Positions 42,030-52,142 are shown, numbered from the stretch's first letter. The stretch is DNA of 64,000 nucleotides from Halopseudomonas sp002296055 (GCF_050876985.1 NZ_JBPAPP010000001.1), one strand, 5' to 3'. Translations and numbers: made by a program. Notes: generated by a model not told the origin, from the letters alone.

Positions 42030-44863
42030 CCCAGCGCTTGCATGGCGTCGTTCAGCGCACTTTCCAGTTGTTGGCGGTAGCGCAGATATTGGACGGTCTG
42101 CATGCGGCCGCCAGGGTCAACCGCGGACAGGTCCAGATCGGTGATGTAACAGGGATAGGGCTCGCGGTCACGACGGCGGCTGAGGATGTGGCGGGCCACC
42201 TCGGTGTAGAGTTGGGCGCCGTACTCCAGCTCGGAAAACTCGCGGTGGTCACAGAAGATGGTTACCCGCAGGCTGCGCCCGGCGCCGGGCTCGGCAATCG
42301 CCTGTACCGCATAGATATCGGCATCCAGGCCGCCGCGCGGCAGCGCACGCTGCTCCAGGCGCAGCGGATGCCCCTCCTGGGCGGGCAGGATGCAGTACAG
42401 CTCGGGCTCGCCCTCGTCGATGCTGCGATCCAGATTTTCGCCGGCCTGCCGGCGCAGCTGGATGCTGCGCAGAAAGCGCAGCAGCGGCAGCAACAGGGTT
42501 TGCTCATCGCGATAGCTTTGCTGGGTCGCCCACAGCGCACCGCGCTCATCCAGCAGGCTGATCTCGGCCTGCCAGTTGGCGCGCAGGCGGTAAAACAGCT
42601 GCACGCGGCCGGGCTGGTCCTGCTGCAGGACCAGCCCGAGGTCTTGTCCTTGTAGGGCGTAGCTGTCGAGTACCAGACGCTGGTGGCGCGGCCGGGAGCG
42701 GCCCAGGTAGCGCAGCAGCTGGGTGCGATCATCCAGCGCCAGCATGCTGATTTGTTCGTCCTGCCACTCCAGAATGCGGAAGGCGTTCTGCAGTTGCAGC
42801 AGCAAGCGCGCTGGTGGGTTGCCCAGTAAATGCTCGGCAGCGCTGCTGAACAGGCTCTCTACCCGCTCGGCGATGGCACTGGCACGGTTGCGGCAAAAGC
42901 AGCGCACGGCCAGCTCGGGCAGGCGCTGATGCTCGCGGCCGCCGTTCAGGTAGTCGCGCAGGGCCTGCATGCAGGCTTCCTCCCCCTGATACTGGGTGAC
43001 CAGCAGCTCGTTCCAGCTGTTCAGGGTGACCAGGTCGATGCGCTGGATCAGGTTGTCCCGCAGGCCGGAGTAACCCAGTGCGTCGGTGTGGCTGCTGATC
43101 AGATGCAGGTTTTTCTGGCTGCTGCCGGGCAGCGGGTCCAGGCCAATATTGACCAGCAGCAGCACCCGGCAGGGCTCGCTGGCGCGCGACAGGGCGACTT
43201 CGGTCAGCGCCGGCAAGGGTAAGGGAAACTGCTGCTGCAGGCTGTGCACCAGGCTGTTGAGTTCGTACTCGCTGAGCGCGCTGTCGCCGGGGTGCAGGAC
43301 AAAACGTGTGGCGCTGTCGATCAGGCCGTTGCGGTGCCCCCAGGCAAGCAGTTCCAGCAGGTTGAGGCTGCGCTTGAGCGCCGGATGATCGCCTAGCTCA
43401 GCGGCACCAAGGCCTTCGCGATACAGGCTCCAGGTCGGTGGGTTGTCGTCACGGCCCGCACTCCAGGCCAGCGTCAGCAGGGCCTCGCTGAGGTCCGGGC
43501 TGATGCCTGGGTTGATGAATTCGATCTTGCCCGCCTTGCGTTCGAACGCCGCGTACAGGCGGCGCCCCAGCAGTGACAGGTCACGCGCGCTGACGGCGTT
43601 GATCACCCCCTGGCTGCGACCAAACTGCGACAGCAGGCGATAGCTGTGGGTCAGCTCGTTGACCAGTTGGCGGCGCTCGGTGGCCACTTCGCGGATGCGC
43701 CACTGGCGGCGGTCATCCATCTGCTGTAGCTGGCGCGTGCCCCAGTGCCATTCGCGCACCAGTCGCTCCATCATCTGCCGCTTCCAGTCCAGCAGGCCGC
43801 TGCGCCGGCTCAGGCGCACGTTGGCCTTGATATACAGGCAACGACGCACCAGTTCGAGGCGCTCGCTCTCGCGCCGACTGAGCAGGTAGCGTTCCAGTCG
43901 CCGGTACAGCATGACGTACGGGTCCAGCTCGTCTTCGTTTGGCTTGCCGGCAAACACGGCCTGCTTGAAGTCCAGGCTAAGGCAGCGCACGCGTGGGTGC
44001 TCGCTGGAGTAGACCTCGGTCAGCAGCAGCTTGAGTACTGACTTGTAGGGTGACTCGATACCCTTGAACAGCTGCCACAACCCGGCGCCGACAAACTCAC
44101 CGGCGGGAATGGCGGCCACGTGGCCCAAGTCGAGATAGTCATCGGCGCGGATAAAGCGCTTGCTGATCAGCTGATGGGTGTAGTCGCGGTAGCGCGCTTC
44201 TTCGTAGACCGGCACCAGCCACCAGAGTGGAAAACGCCCGCCCAGGTGGATGGCAGTGCGGTAAAACTCGTCCAGTAGCAAGTAGTGCTGGGTGCTGCCG
44301 CAGTCTTCAATGCCCAGTTCGTTGTCGCGCTCGCCCTGGGCGAAGCTGGCGGGATTGATCAGGTGAAAGTGCACCTCACTGCTCTGGGTCGCGGCCCATT
44401 CGGTGATCAGCTCGCATTTGCGAGTCAGCTCCGCTATTTGCTCGGCGTTGAGTTGCGGCGCGTGGCAGACCCAGACATCCAGATCGCTCTGCTCGGATTG
44501 GCCGATAGTGCCGCCGCTGCCCATCAGATAGAGGCCGTGGATCTGACCGCTGAAGCCGGCGGGGTGACGGCGATACTGGAAGCTGCGAGTCAGGCTTTGG
44601 GCAATTTGCAGACAGCTGCTGTCCGGCTCAAAACCGTGCAGGCCACAGGGCGTGTCGCGCGAGACGAAACCGGGGAGCAGGGGGTAGTTGACGTCGAACA
44701 GCAGCGGCAGCAGTTGCAGTACGTTGTACTGTCGGCTGGGCAGCGCCTGCAGCACGCGGCGCAGGCGCGTGGCGTTGACCGCCATAAAGCGTTTGCGCAG
44801 GGTGTTCAGAGCCTTGCGGTCAATGCCTTCGTCAATCCGTGGCTGAATCTCACCCTGCTGCAT
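42026..44863 (-). CDS. cyaA: Class I adenylate cyclase
   Basis: This 945-residue cytoplasmic protein makes cAMP from ATP. The nucleotidyltransferase-type catalytic site is near the N-terminus: LMGSGGTIGQSEQSDLDVWV with the two metal-binding Asp. A long C-terminal regulatory part follows, as in enterobacterial and Pseudomonas CyaA. The gene sits next to cyaY and the lysA group as in Pseudomonas, with a TIGR02647 gene 8 bases upstream. Confidence 0.95.
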   Translation of the reverse strand: MQQGEIQPRIDEGIDRKALNTLRKRFMAVNATRLRRVLQALPSRQYNVLQLLPLLFDVNYPLLPGFVSRDTPCGLHGFEPDSSCLQIAQSLTRSFQYRRHPAGFSGQIHGLYLMGSGGTIGQSEQSDLDVWVCHAPQLNAEQIAELTRKCELITEWAATQSSEVHFHLINPASFAQGERDNELGIEDCGSTQHYLLLDEFYRTAIHLGGRFPLWWLVPVYEEARYRDYTHQLISKRFIRADDYLDLGHVAAIPAGEFVGAGLWQLFKGIESPYKSVLKLLLTEVYSSEHPRVRCLSLDFKQAVFAGKPNEDELDPYVMLYRRLERYLLSRRESERLELVRRCLYIKANVRLSRRSGLLDWKRQMMERLVREWHWGTRQLQQMDDRRQWRIREVATERRQLVNELTHSYRLLSQFGRSQGVINAVSARDLSLLGRRLYAAFERKAGKIEFINPGISPDLSEALLTLAWSAGRDDNPPTWSLYREGLGAAELGDHPALKRSLNLLELLAWGHRNGLIDSATRFVLHPGDSALSEYELNSLVHSLQQQFPLPLPALTEVALSRASEPCRVLLLVNIGLDPLPGSSQKNLHLISSHTDALGYSGLRDNLIQRIDLVTLNSWNELLVTQYQGEEACMQALRDYLNGGREHQRLPELAVRCFCRNRASAIAERVESLFSSAAEHLLGNPPARLLLQLQNAFRILEWQDEQISMLALDDRTQLLRYLGRSRPRHQRLVLDSYALQGQDLGLVLQQDQPGRVQLFYRLRANWQAEISLLDERGALWATQQSYRDEQTLLLPLLRFLRSIQLRRQAGENLDRSIDEGEPELYCILPAQEGHPLRLEQRALPRGGLDADIYAVQAIAEPGAGRSLRVTIFCDHREFSELEYGAQLYTEVARHILSRRRDREPYPCYITDLDLSAVDPGGRMQTVQYLRYRQQLESALNDAMQALG

Positions 44864-44871
44864 GGCTGACG

Positions 44872-45114
44872 TCAGGAGGTAGGAGTGCGCAAAATAGTCA
44901 GCAAGTGCTGGCTGTGCTCGGCAGCGTCCAGCCCCAGGCTAGTAAGGTAGCCGCCATCGTGTTGGCTGATCAGACCTCTGGCAAACAGGCGCTCGGCGGC
45001 GGCGACGGTGTTGGGATCGGCATCGTGACTGTGAATCTTCAGACCTTCTTGGGTGTTACCCAGGTTGAACTGGCAGAGCAGGTTGATTTCGGCTATCTCG
45101 TCGGGTGTCAGCAT
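44872..45114 (-). CDS. TIGR02647 family protein
   Basis: This 80-residue protein matches the TIGR02647 pattern LTPDEIAEINLLCQFNLGNTQEGLKIH and ARGLISQHDGGYLTSLGLDAAEH, with a small winged-helix look. Function unknown. I take ATG 45114, giving the family length. It lies 8 bases before cyaA and probably shares its transcript. Confidence 0.85.
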   Translation of the reverse strand: MLTPDEIAEINLLCQFNLGNTQEGLKIHSHDADPNTVAAAERLFARGLISQHDGGYLTSLGLDAAEHSQHLLTILRTPTS

Positions 45115-45271
45115 TACTGGAGCCTCTTTTCGGGTGTGCATTCAGTCTAGCCGGCTGGCATTGTCAGCGCATTCAGCGCCTTGATGACGCTGGTGAATTA
45201 TTGCCTGCGCGGGTACAAGATGGACCGCGTCACGGTGTCGCCACTTCCGTCCAACAATGGAGAACAACAGG

Positions 45272-45934
45272 ATGATCAGACTACACGGCTTTGCGGCCAG
45301 CAACTACTTCAACATGGCCAAGCTGGCGCTGCTGGAAAAGGGTGTCGAGTTCGAGATCAACAACGTGCACGGCAGCCAGGAGCCCGCGTTTCTCGCCATG
45401 AGCCCGCGCGGCAAGGTGCCGGTGCTGGAGACCGAAAAGGGCTTTATCAACGAGACCAATGTGATCCTCGAATACATCGAGGAAACCCAAGGCGGCAAAC
45501 CGCTGCTGCCAAGCGACCCCTTCGAGCGTGGCGTGGTACGTGCGCTGACCAAGGAAATCGAGCTGTATATCGAACTGCCGGCCCGCTCCTGCTTTATGGA
45601 AGTGTTCTTCGGCGGCAAGGTCGATCAGGCGATCAAGGACAAGGCCCGCACCGAACTGCTGGCCGGCGTTGCCACCCTGGCGCGCCACGGCCGCTTTGCG
45701 CCCTATGTGGCTGGCAGCGAGATGACCATTGCCGACATCTTGTTCCTCTATAGCTTTGATCTGGCCTGCACGGTGGCGCAGAAGCTGTTCGATATCGACC
45801 TGAAAGCCGAGCTGCCGCAGGGCGCCGCGCTGCTGGAACTGCTGGCACAGAACCCCAATGTGCAGAAGGTAGCGGCCGACCGAGAGGCTGAGATGGCGGC
45901 CTTTATGGCGGCGATTCGGGCTGCGCGTAAGTAG
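45272..45934 (+). CDS. Glutathione S-transferase family protein
   Basis: This 220-residue cytosolic GST has an N-terminal thioredoxin-fold domain (1-80) with glutathione-site motifs FAASNYFNMAKLAL and GKVPVLETEKGFINETNVILEYIE, and an all-helical C-terminal domain (90-215) with the N-capping motif MTIADILFLYSF. The ATG at 45272 has GGAG 9 bases upstream. It appears to be a single-gene unit; the substrate is unknown. Confidence 0.92.
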   Translation: MIRLHGFAASNYFNMAKLALLEKGVEFEINNVHGSQEPAFLAMSPRGKVPVLETEKGFINETNVILEYIEETQGGKPLLPSDPFERGVVRALTKEIELYIELPARSCFMEVFFGGKVDQAIKDKARTELLAGVATLARHGRFAPYVAGSEMTIADILFLYSFDLACTVAQKLFDIDLKAELPQGAALLELLAQNPNVQKVAADREAEMAAFMAAIRAARK

Positions 45935-45984
45935 GTGGGGTTGTTGTGGCGCGGCGAAGACCGGTTAGCCGTTTTTCGCATCGT

Positions 45985-46205
45985 GCCGCGCTTAAGTCAG
46001 CCTTTCGCCTTTCACGGCGAGCTAAGGGGGGCCGCTTGCCCGGCCCCCCTTAGCAATCCCCCCGGGCACCCGACTACGCGGCCCTTCGGGTTCGCTGCGT
46101 TGCTCGGTCTAACGGGGAGTCGCAGAACTCGTCGCTTCGCTCCTCAGACATGCTGCGACTCTTTTTCCCGTCAGCCCTGCGCTACTCGCCCGCGTAAACG
46201 GGGCG
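45985..46205. other. Structured non-coding intergenic segment
   Basis: The 449-base gap 45935-46382 contains a perfect 14-bp stem, 46021-46034 with 46041-46054 (loop CTTGCC), which could end the GST transcript. It is followed by further GC-rich, partly self-complementary sequence to about 46205 that has no credible reading frame. It resembles the dispersed intergenic segments common in Pseudomonas genomes, but copies elsewhere cannot be checked here. Confidence 0.5.
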
Positions 46206-46382
46206 AACCTCATGTGCACGCTCCACCTGCCGAGCATTTGGCAAATTGCCATGCTGCCATTCCCTGTCGCCATACTCGAGCGCCGGCGAGGCGCCTTATT
46301 TCAGGACAGCAAACCCCTGCCTGGCATATCCTTTGCTGCATGAACTGCACGTTCGTGCAGCAGGATTCCAGGAGTGCCGCTT

Positions 46383-47390
46383 ATGTCCTTTCCCGATACC
46401 GATTTTCTTCGCGCCTTGCCCAAGGCAGAACTGCACATGCATCTGGAAGGCAGCCTTGAGCCTGAACTGATGTTTGCCCTGGCCGAGCGCAACGGCATTA
46501 CCTTGCCCTACGCCGATGTGGAAGCGCTGCGCGCGGCCTACGAGTTCGGCAATCTGCAGGACTTTCTTGATCTCTACTATCAGGGCGCCGATGCCCTGCG
46601 TACCGAGCAGGATTTTTACGACCTGACCTGGGCCTACCTGCAGCGCTGCGCGGCCGATGGCGTTGTACACGTTGAGCCTTTCTTTGATCCACAGACCCAT
46701 ACGGTACGCGGCATCCCCATCGCGGTGCAGCTGGCTGGTATTTCCCGCGCGCTGGCTGATGCGCAGGCCGAACTGGGCATCAGTTCGCGGCTGATCTTGA
46801 GCTTTCTACGACATCTGAGCGAAGAGGACGCTATAGCCACGCTGCAAGAGGCGCTGCCGCTGCGTGAGCACTTTGTCGCGGTGGGACTGGATAGCTCCGA
46901 GCAGGGTAATCCGCCGGACAAGTTCGAGCGGGTGTTTGCCATGGCGCGTGAGGCCGGGTTTGCGTGCGTTGCCCATGCCGGTGAAGAAGGCCCTGCCGAC
47001 TACATCGTGCAGGCGCTGGATTTGCTCAAGGTGATGCGCATCGATCACGGCGTGCGCTGCGTTGAGAGCCCGGCGCTGGTGCAACGGCTGATTGCTGAGC
47101 AGATGCCGCTGACGGTCTGCCCGCTGTCCAACACCCGCCTGAAAGTGTTTGCGGACATGCGCGAGCACAACATCCTGCAGCTGCTGGAACAGGGCGTGAA
47201 GGTGACCATCAACTCGGATGATCCGGCCTACTTTGGCGGTTATCTGCTGGCGAATTTTGTCGCGGTGCGCGATGCGCTGAACATGACCCGCGAGCAGGCA
47301 GTGGCGTTGGCGCGTAACAGCATCACCGCGAGTCTACTGACTGAGCAGGAACAGGCTCTGTGGCTGGAGAAGCTGGCCGAGGCGGCCTGA
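46383..47390 (+). CDS. add: Adenosine deaminase family protein
   Basis: This 335-residue zinc enzyme of the amidohydrolase fold shows the metal site HMHLEGSLEPE, the catalytic HAGEEG (Glu), RIDHGVRCVESP (His) and INSDDPAYFGG (Asp). It deaminates adenosine to inosine, or possibly adenine as in the shorter bacterial members of this family; the length fits either. GGAG precedes the ATG. It is convergent with fabY. Confidence 0.9.
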   Translation: MSFPDTDFLRALPKAELHMHLEGSLEPELMFALAERNGITLPYADVEALRAAYEFGNLQDFLDLYYQGADALRTEQDFYDLTWAYLQRCAADGVVHVEPFFDPQTHTVRGIPIAVQLAGISRALADAQAELGISSRLILSFLRHLSEEDAIATLQEALPLREHFVAVGLDSSEQGNPPDKFERVFAMAREAGFACVAHAGEEGPADYIVQALDLLKVMRIDHGVRCVESPALVQRLIAEQMPLTVCPLSNTRLKVFADMREHNILQLLEQGVKVTINSDDPAYFGGYLLANFVAVRDALNMTREQAVALARNSITASLLTEQEQALWLEKLAEAA

Positions 47391-47399
47391 GGCGGGAGC

Positions 47400-47421
47400 G
47401 GGGCACGGTTGGCCGTGCCCC
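47400..47421. terminator. Hairpin between add and fabY
   Basis: A perfect 9-bp stem, GGGGCACGG (47400-47408) and CCGTGCCCC (47413-47421), with a TTGG loop lies between convergent genes and can act on both. No T run follows. Confidence 0.65.
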
Positions 47422-47430
47422 AGTGGTCAC

Positions 47431-49338
47431 TCAGTCGAGCATGTCCTTGAAGCGCTCGTCGGTGCGGAAGGTCAGGGCCTTGTTGAAGCCGGGCACCTGA
47501 ATCTGCGCATCGCTGATGCTGATGGCGGACTCGTCGATCATGTTCTGACCGAAGTTATAGATGATATCCAGCTGACCTTTCAACGCGCGCTGGTTGTAAG
47601 CCTCGGCGGCGGCGCGGGTCTGTTCGCGGCGCTGCTGCCAGGCCTCGAACGCTTCGGCCCCATAGCGCTTTTTCAGCATGCGCTCGACCACGGTCGGTGC
47701 CAGCACCACGGCGCTGGCGTTGTTGCCGCCAAAGCCCTTGGAGTTGATAAAGCCCACTTCCAGCGGCAGCTGGCTGCGGTCGATATCGCGGGTGCTGATC
47801 AGCAGGCGCTGCTGATGTACGTCCTCGGCCACCTGGTCGATGGTCTTGATGCCCGGAATGATCTGATACTTGAAGCTGCCCAGGGTCGCGGCCAACTGGT
47901 CGGCGCTGGCGCTGGCCAGCGAGTGACCGACGTAGGCTTTGACGGCAGCCACCGGCCAGCTGTGGATGCCAAAGGCGTCGGCCACGCGGTCAAGAATTTC
48001 CGACTCGGTGACGCGGTTGGCGGGGGTGCTGGAGCCGTGTGCCTGTACAAAGCTGCGCTGCTGCACCGCCTGCGGGCCGACGATCTGCATGGCCGCGTGC
48101 ACCGCCTTGGCCATGGTCAGGTAGTTGCCGGGGCCGGGGGCGGAGATCGACTTCTTGAAGCCGTCGGCGTTGATGAACACATCCGGCACCGCGCCGTGAA
48201 TGTCCGCGCCCAGTTCCATTGCCAGGGCATCGTCCATCAGCACGAAGAACTGGCCGGACTCGGCCAGGGTAAAGCCGCAGTTGGCGCTGAACGGGCGGCT
48301 GGCGCGGCGGAAGTCCACCTCTTCGCTGCCGCCGATCTGGCGCAGGCCGTCTTCGGTGGCCAGGGCGCCCATGGCGCCGTAGCCTTCGATGCATTCCTGG
48401 GTGATTGGCGCTTCCCCGTTACCGACCAGCACCACGCGGGCGCGGCCGCTGGTGATCATGTCGCTGCCTTTTTGCAGGTTGTAGAGGAAGCTGGCGCAGG
48501 CGCCGGTGATCGCGCCGGTGGTGCCCACGCTGCCGAGAATGTAGGCGTTGATAAAGTCCGCGGGCATGCTGTTCAGGCCGAGCGCGAGCTGCTTGGCGCT
48601 GACCCGACCGCCTTTCAGGCGTGACTGCATCAGACCGCCGAAGCTGTTTTCGTCGAGCTGGCTCATGGCGCTGCTGGCGAACACGGCAACTTCATCGGGC
48701 TCGACGCTGTTGGCGATGGTCTGCCAGTCGATGCCGACCGAGCGCAGGGCGTCGGTGGCGGCAACAATGGTCAGTTGCAGGCCGCGCGGGTGGAAACGTG
48801 AGGCGTACAGCTCGCCCGGCTCCAGGCCGCTCGGCAACTGGCCGGCTGACTTGACCGGCAGGGCGCGGAAGCTGTCTACCTTGAGGTCGCAGCCGTCGTA
48901 TACGGTGACCATCACCTCGCTGTCGTTCAGCGCCTCAACGGCCCAGTCGCTGGGCAGCGGCTCGGGCAACTGCTTGGCGAGGGTAATGAACGAGAAGGGC
49001 TTGCCCGCCTCGCCGGTGACGGTCAGGTTTTTCTGCCAGTGCGCGGCGTCAACGTCGAGATAGCGTTTTTCGATACGGCGCACCAGGGTGTCATCCAGTA
49101 CCTTCTGGCCAAAGCGCTGCTCTACCTCGGCGGCGCTGAGTGGCTGGTCGTCGGCGTCGAGGTATTGATCGCCCTCAACCCGTACCAGTTTCATGAGAAC
49201 GGCCAGCCCGACAAGTGTCTGCTGGCGCTCGGCGGCAGGCAGAGACTCGATCACCATGCGGCGGAAGCCGTGGTGGAATGAGCTGCGGCCGGCGGCGTTA
49301 TAGCCGCCAAAGCCGACGATGACCGGTAAACGCGACAT
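47431..49338 (-). CDS. fabY: Beta-ketoacyl-ACP synthase FabY
   Basis: This 635-residue condensing enzyme starts fatty acid synthesis from acetyl-CoA and malonyl-ACP in Pseudomonas, in place of FabH. Thiolase-fold motifs are present: active-site Cys in TGACASFLYN, His in VQAHGSSTPANRVTE and His in KAYVGHSLASASADQL. The length and N-terminus MSRLPVIVGFGGYNAAGR match FabY. It appears to be transcribed alone; about 190 bases upstream are intergenic. Confidence 0.94.
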   Translation of the reverse strand: MSRLPVIVGFGGYNAAGRSSFHHGFRRMVIESLPAAERQQTLVGLAVLMKLVRVEGDQYLDADDQPLSAAEVEQRFGQKVLDDTLVRRIEKRYLDVDAAHWQKNLTVTGEAGKPFSFITLAKQLPEPLPSDWAVEALNDSEVMVTVYDGCDLKVDSFRALPVKSAGQLPSGLEPGELYASRFHPRGLQLTIVAATDALRSVGIDWQTIANSVEPDEVAVFASSAMSQLDENSFGGLMQSRLKGGRVSAKQLALGLNSMPADFINAYILGSVGTTGAITGACASFLYNLQKGSDMITSGRARVVLVGNGEAPITQECIEGYGAMGALATEDGLRQIGGSEEVDFRRASRPFSANCGFTLAESGQFFVLMDDALAMELGADIHGAVPDVFINADGFKKSISAPGPGNYLTMAKAVHAAMQIVGPQAVQQRSFVQAHGSSTPANRVTESEILDRVADAFGIHSWPVAAVKAYVGHSLASASADQLAATLGSFKYQIIPGIKTIDQVAEDVHQQRLLISTRDIDRSQLPLEVGFINSKGFGGNNASAVVLAPTVVERMLKKRYGAEAFEAWQQRREQTRAAAEAYNQRALKGQLDIIYNFGQNMIDESAISISDAQIQVPGFNKALTFRTDERFKDMLD

Positions 49339-49527
49339 CAGGCTGGACTCCTGGCTGTGTCCTGGGCTCCTGCAGCAGGGGCGTGACCGGGTGGTAATGG
49401 CGATGGACAGCTGTTACCCGATCAGAGGGACGATTGGATTATTGGTTTCGATGTCAGTGCTGACGAGAAATGTAACTGGCTGGTCACGTTTAGACCAATG
49501 TGTTTTTTGTAATCGGCCTGGATACGC

Positions 49528-50286
49528 TCAGTGCCGATAGTCCGCAGCCCCCAGAATTTGCTGCACCTGGCCGCGTTGTTCCAGTTGGGTCAGCGCGTTA
49601 TCCAGGCGGTCGAGCAAGCCTCGTGCGTCGGGGTGGGCGCGGGAGACAAACAGGTAGACATCCATGCGCAGCAGCGGGTCACTTGTCACGCTATCTGCGG
49701 GAAGGTCGTCCAGCAGTCCGTTCATTGGGTCTGCGTAGTTGATCAGATAAGGCGCGCGGTCATGCAGCAACATTTGCAGAGCTGCGGCATGGCTGTGGGC
49801 GTGGGCGATTTCGACGCGGGCTTGCGGGCTTGCCAGTTGCTGGCCAAGGGGGCCGTAGCTGTAGGCGCCGATCAGGATCACCTTTTGGCCCGACAGGTCA
49901 GCTAACCCGGTGATCGCGGGCTGGCGCGGCTTGCGGTAGACGTTCAGGGCCAGGTTGAACACGGGGGTACTGCCTTGCAGCGCGCCACTGAGCATGTCTG
50001 GATGGCCGTCACCAGCCATGGAGACGGTCGTTTGCCCGCGTTCTAGCCGTCTGTACAGGCGCGCGGCGGGATAGCCGCGAATGGAATAGGGCACCTCCGC
50101 TTCGGTAAACAGGGCATCGGCCAGCTGCAGCACAGGGCCGCTCGGTTTGCCGCCGTTGTTCAACTGAAAGTAGGGTGGAAAGTCGGCTAATGCAAACTCC
50201 AGCGGCGGCGCCTCCTGAGCACCTGCGCTCAGTGCGGATAGCGACAGAGCTGTCAGGCTGGCAACTAGAGAAAGAAGGCGTCGCAC
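49528..50286 (-). CDS. Periplasmic solute-binding (SBP_bac_3-like) protein
   Basis: This 252-residue protein has a signal peptide (about 1-23, LSALSAGA then QEAPP) and an amino-acid-type periplasmic binding fold: FALADFPPYFQLNNGGKPSGPVLQLADALF near the start and GLADLSGQKVILIGAYSYG. No ABC permease is adjacent, so it may be an orphan sensor-type binding protein, as is common in Pseudomonas. The ligand is unknown. Confidence 0.82.
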   Translation of the reverse strand: MRRLLSLVASLTALSLSALSAGAQEAPPLEFALADFPPYFQLNNGGKPSGPVLQLADALFTEAEVPYSIRGYPAARLYRRLERGQTTVSMAGDGHPDMLSGALQGSTPVFNLALNVYRKPRQPAITGLADLSGQKVILIGAYSYGPLGQQLASPQARVEIAHAHSHAAALQMLLHDRAPYLINYADPMNGLLDDLPADSVTSDPLLRMDVYLFVSRAHPDARGLLDRLDNALTQLEQRGQVQQILGAADYRH

Positions 50287-50385
50287 CGGCTACTCCTGCA
50301 ATATCTGCATGGTCTGTCTGTAGCGTAGCGTTGATTGGCGCCGGGCGCTCCCAGGCCAGCGCCTGCGCGTCGAATGACTACGCGA

Positions 50386-50748
50386 TCAACTGGCCGGCTC
50401 GTAGATCACATAGACCTTGCGAGTGCGCTCGCGTACTTCCCAGCTGCCGCTGAAACCGGCGGGAATCACGAAGCGGTCGCCCGTGCGCAGCACACGGCTG
50501 TTGCCGTCGGCATCGTGCAGCACCGACTCGCCTTCGAGAATCTCGCAGTACTCGTGCTCGCTGTAGCTGACATTCCAGTGGCCTGGCTCGGCCTCCCAGA
50601 TACCGGTGCTGAACTGGCCGTCGGCGCTGCTGTAGTGATTGCGCACGTTCTGCGCCGGATCACCGCTGATGATCTTGGCGGCATCTGGCCGGTAGTGCTC
50701 GGCTGGGGTGTCGGCGCTGGCGAAGTCGATGATGCTGGAAATGCTCAT
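50386..50748 (-). CDS. Cupin domain protein (cupin_3/DUF861)
   Basis: This 120-residue single cupin beta-barrel has a conserved EHEYCEILEGESVLHDADG first motif and GDRFVIPAGFSGSWEV second motif, like the ureidoglycine aminohydrolase/DUF861 group. It lies 56 bases downstream of the class III aminotransferase on the same strand, so they may form one transcript for amine catabolism. Confidence 0.86.
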   Translation of the reverse strand: MSISSIIDFASADTPAEHYRPDAAKIISGDPAQNVRNHYSSADGQFSTGIWEAEPGHWNVSYSEHEYCEILEGESVLHDADGNSRVLRTGDRFVIPAGFSGSWEVRERTRKVYVIYEPAS

Positions 50749-50804
50749 GGGCGGGTCTCTGTTGGGTGAGGGTTGCCGTCGCTGCGGACGGCAACCGGGC
50801 AGAT

Positions 50805-52142
50805 TCAGGCGGTGCGACGGATAACGGTAGCGAGGGTATCGACCAGTCGATCCAGCTCGCCTTTCTCCACGGTCAACGGCGGCGACAAGGCGATGATGTC
50901 GCCGCTACAGCGCACCATGGCGCCCTCCCAGAAGCAGCCGTCGAACACCTCGTAGCCGCGTGCGCCGGGGGCGTCCTGGCGGCTGGCCAGATGCACCGCG
51001 CCGACCAGCCCGGTGTTGCGGATATCGATGACGTTCGGCAGGTCGCGAAGGCTGTGCAGCGCGTCGGCAAAGTAGTCTTCCAGGTCGGCGGCGCGGGTCA
51101 GCAGCTGCTCGTTGGCGTAAATATCAAGGGTCGCCAGCGCAGCGGCTGCAGCAACCGGATGGCCGGAATAAGTGTAGCCGTGGAAGAACTCGATCAGCCC
51201 CTGCGGGCCCTGCATGAAGGCGTCGTGAATATGCTGAGCAACAAACACTGCGCCCATCGGGATGGCGCCATTGGTCAGACCCTTGGCGGTGGTGATGATG
51301 TCGGGCGTGACGCCCCAGCGCTGGGATGCGAAGGGCGCACCAACACGGCCGTAACCGGTGATGACCTCGTCAAAGATCAGCAGTATGCCGTGCTTGCTGG
51401 TGATCTCGCGTAGGCGCTGCAGGTAGCCCTGCGGCGGCAGGATCACCCCGGCAGAGCCGGACATCGGCTCAACGATGACAGCGGCAATGTTCTCGGCGCC
51501 GTGCAGCGTTACCAGCGCTTCCAGTGCTTCTGCACGCTCGATGCCGAAGGCCGGCAGGCCCTTGTTGAATGCGTTGCGCTCCAGGTCCAGGGTGTGTGGC
51601 AGGTGGTCGACACCCGGCAGCTGCGGGATGAACGCCTTGCGGTTGTTGCCCATGCCGCCGACCGATACGCCGCCAAAGCCGACGCCGTGGTAGCCCAGTT
51701 CCCGACCAATCAGCCGGGTGCGGGTGCCCTGGCCAATGGCGCGCTGATAACCCAGCGCAATTTTCAGCGCGGTATCGACTGACTCGGAGCCCGAGTTGGT
51801 GAAGAACACGCGGTTCATGCCTGCAGGAGCCAGCTCGCTCAGGCGCTCGGCCAACTGGAACGGCAGCGGATGGCCCATCTGGAAGGTCGGGGCGAAGTCC
51901 ATTTGCTGGATCTGGCGGCTGACGGCCTCGGAGATCTCGCGGCGCCCGTGCCCCGCGTTGCAGCACCACAGCCCTGACGTGCCATCCAGCACCTGACGGC
52001 CATCGGCGTCGGTGTAGTAAACCCCTTGTGCGCTGGTCAGCAGGCGCGGCCTGGCCTTGTACTGACGGTTGGCGGTGAAGGGCATCCAGAACGGATCGAG
52101 GCTGAGGTCTTGGGTGGACTGCGGGTGCTGCAAGCTGGTCAT
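50805..52142 (-). CDS. Class III omega-aminotransferase
   Basis: This 445-residue PLP enzyme shows NSGSESVDTALKIAL for cofactor phosphate binding, ELGYHGVGFGG, FDEVITGYGRVG (Asp) and TTAKGLTNGAIPMG with the Schiff-base Lys. It resembles beta-alanine/omega-amino acid:pyruvate transaminases, and the divergent kauB gene suggests polyamine-derived aminoaldehyde and omega-amino acid use. I take ATG 52142 (MTSLQHPQ) with AGGAAAG upstream. Confidence 0.9.
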   Translation of the reverse strand: MTSLQHPQSTQDLSLDPFWMPFTANRQYKARPRLLTSAQGVYYTDADGRQVLDGTSGLWCCNAGHGRREISEAVSRQIQQMDFAPTFQMGHPLPFQLAERLSELAPAGMNRVFFTNSGSESVDTALKIALGYQRAIGQGTRTRLIGRELGYHGVGFGGVSVGGMGNNRKAFIPQLPGVDHLPHTLDLERNAFNKGLPAFGIERAEALEALVTLHGAENIAAVIVEPMSGSAGVILPPQGYLQRLREITSKHGILLIFDEVITGYGRVGAPFASQRWGVTPDIITTAKGLTNGAIPMGAVFVAQHIHDAFMQGPQGLIEFFHGYTYSGHPVAAAAALATLDIYANEQLLTRAADLEDYFADALHSLRDLPNVIDIRNTGLVGAVHLASRQDAPGARGYEVFDGCFWEGAMVRCSGDIIALSPPLTVEKGELDRLVDTLATVIRRTA

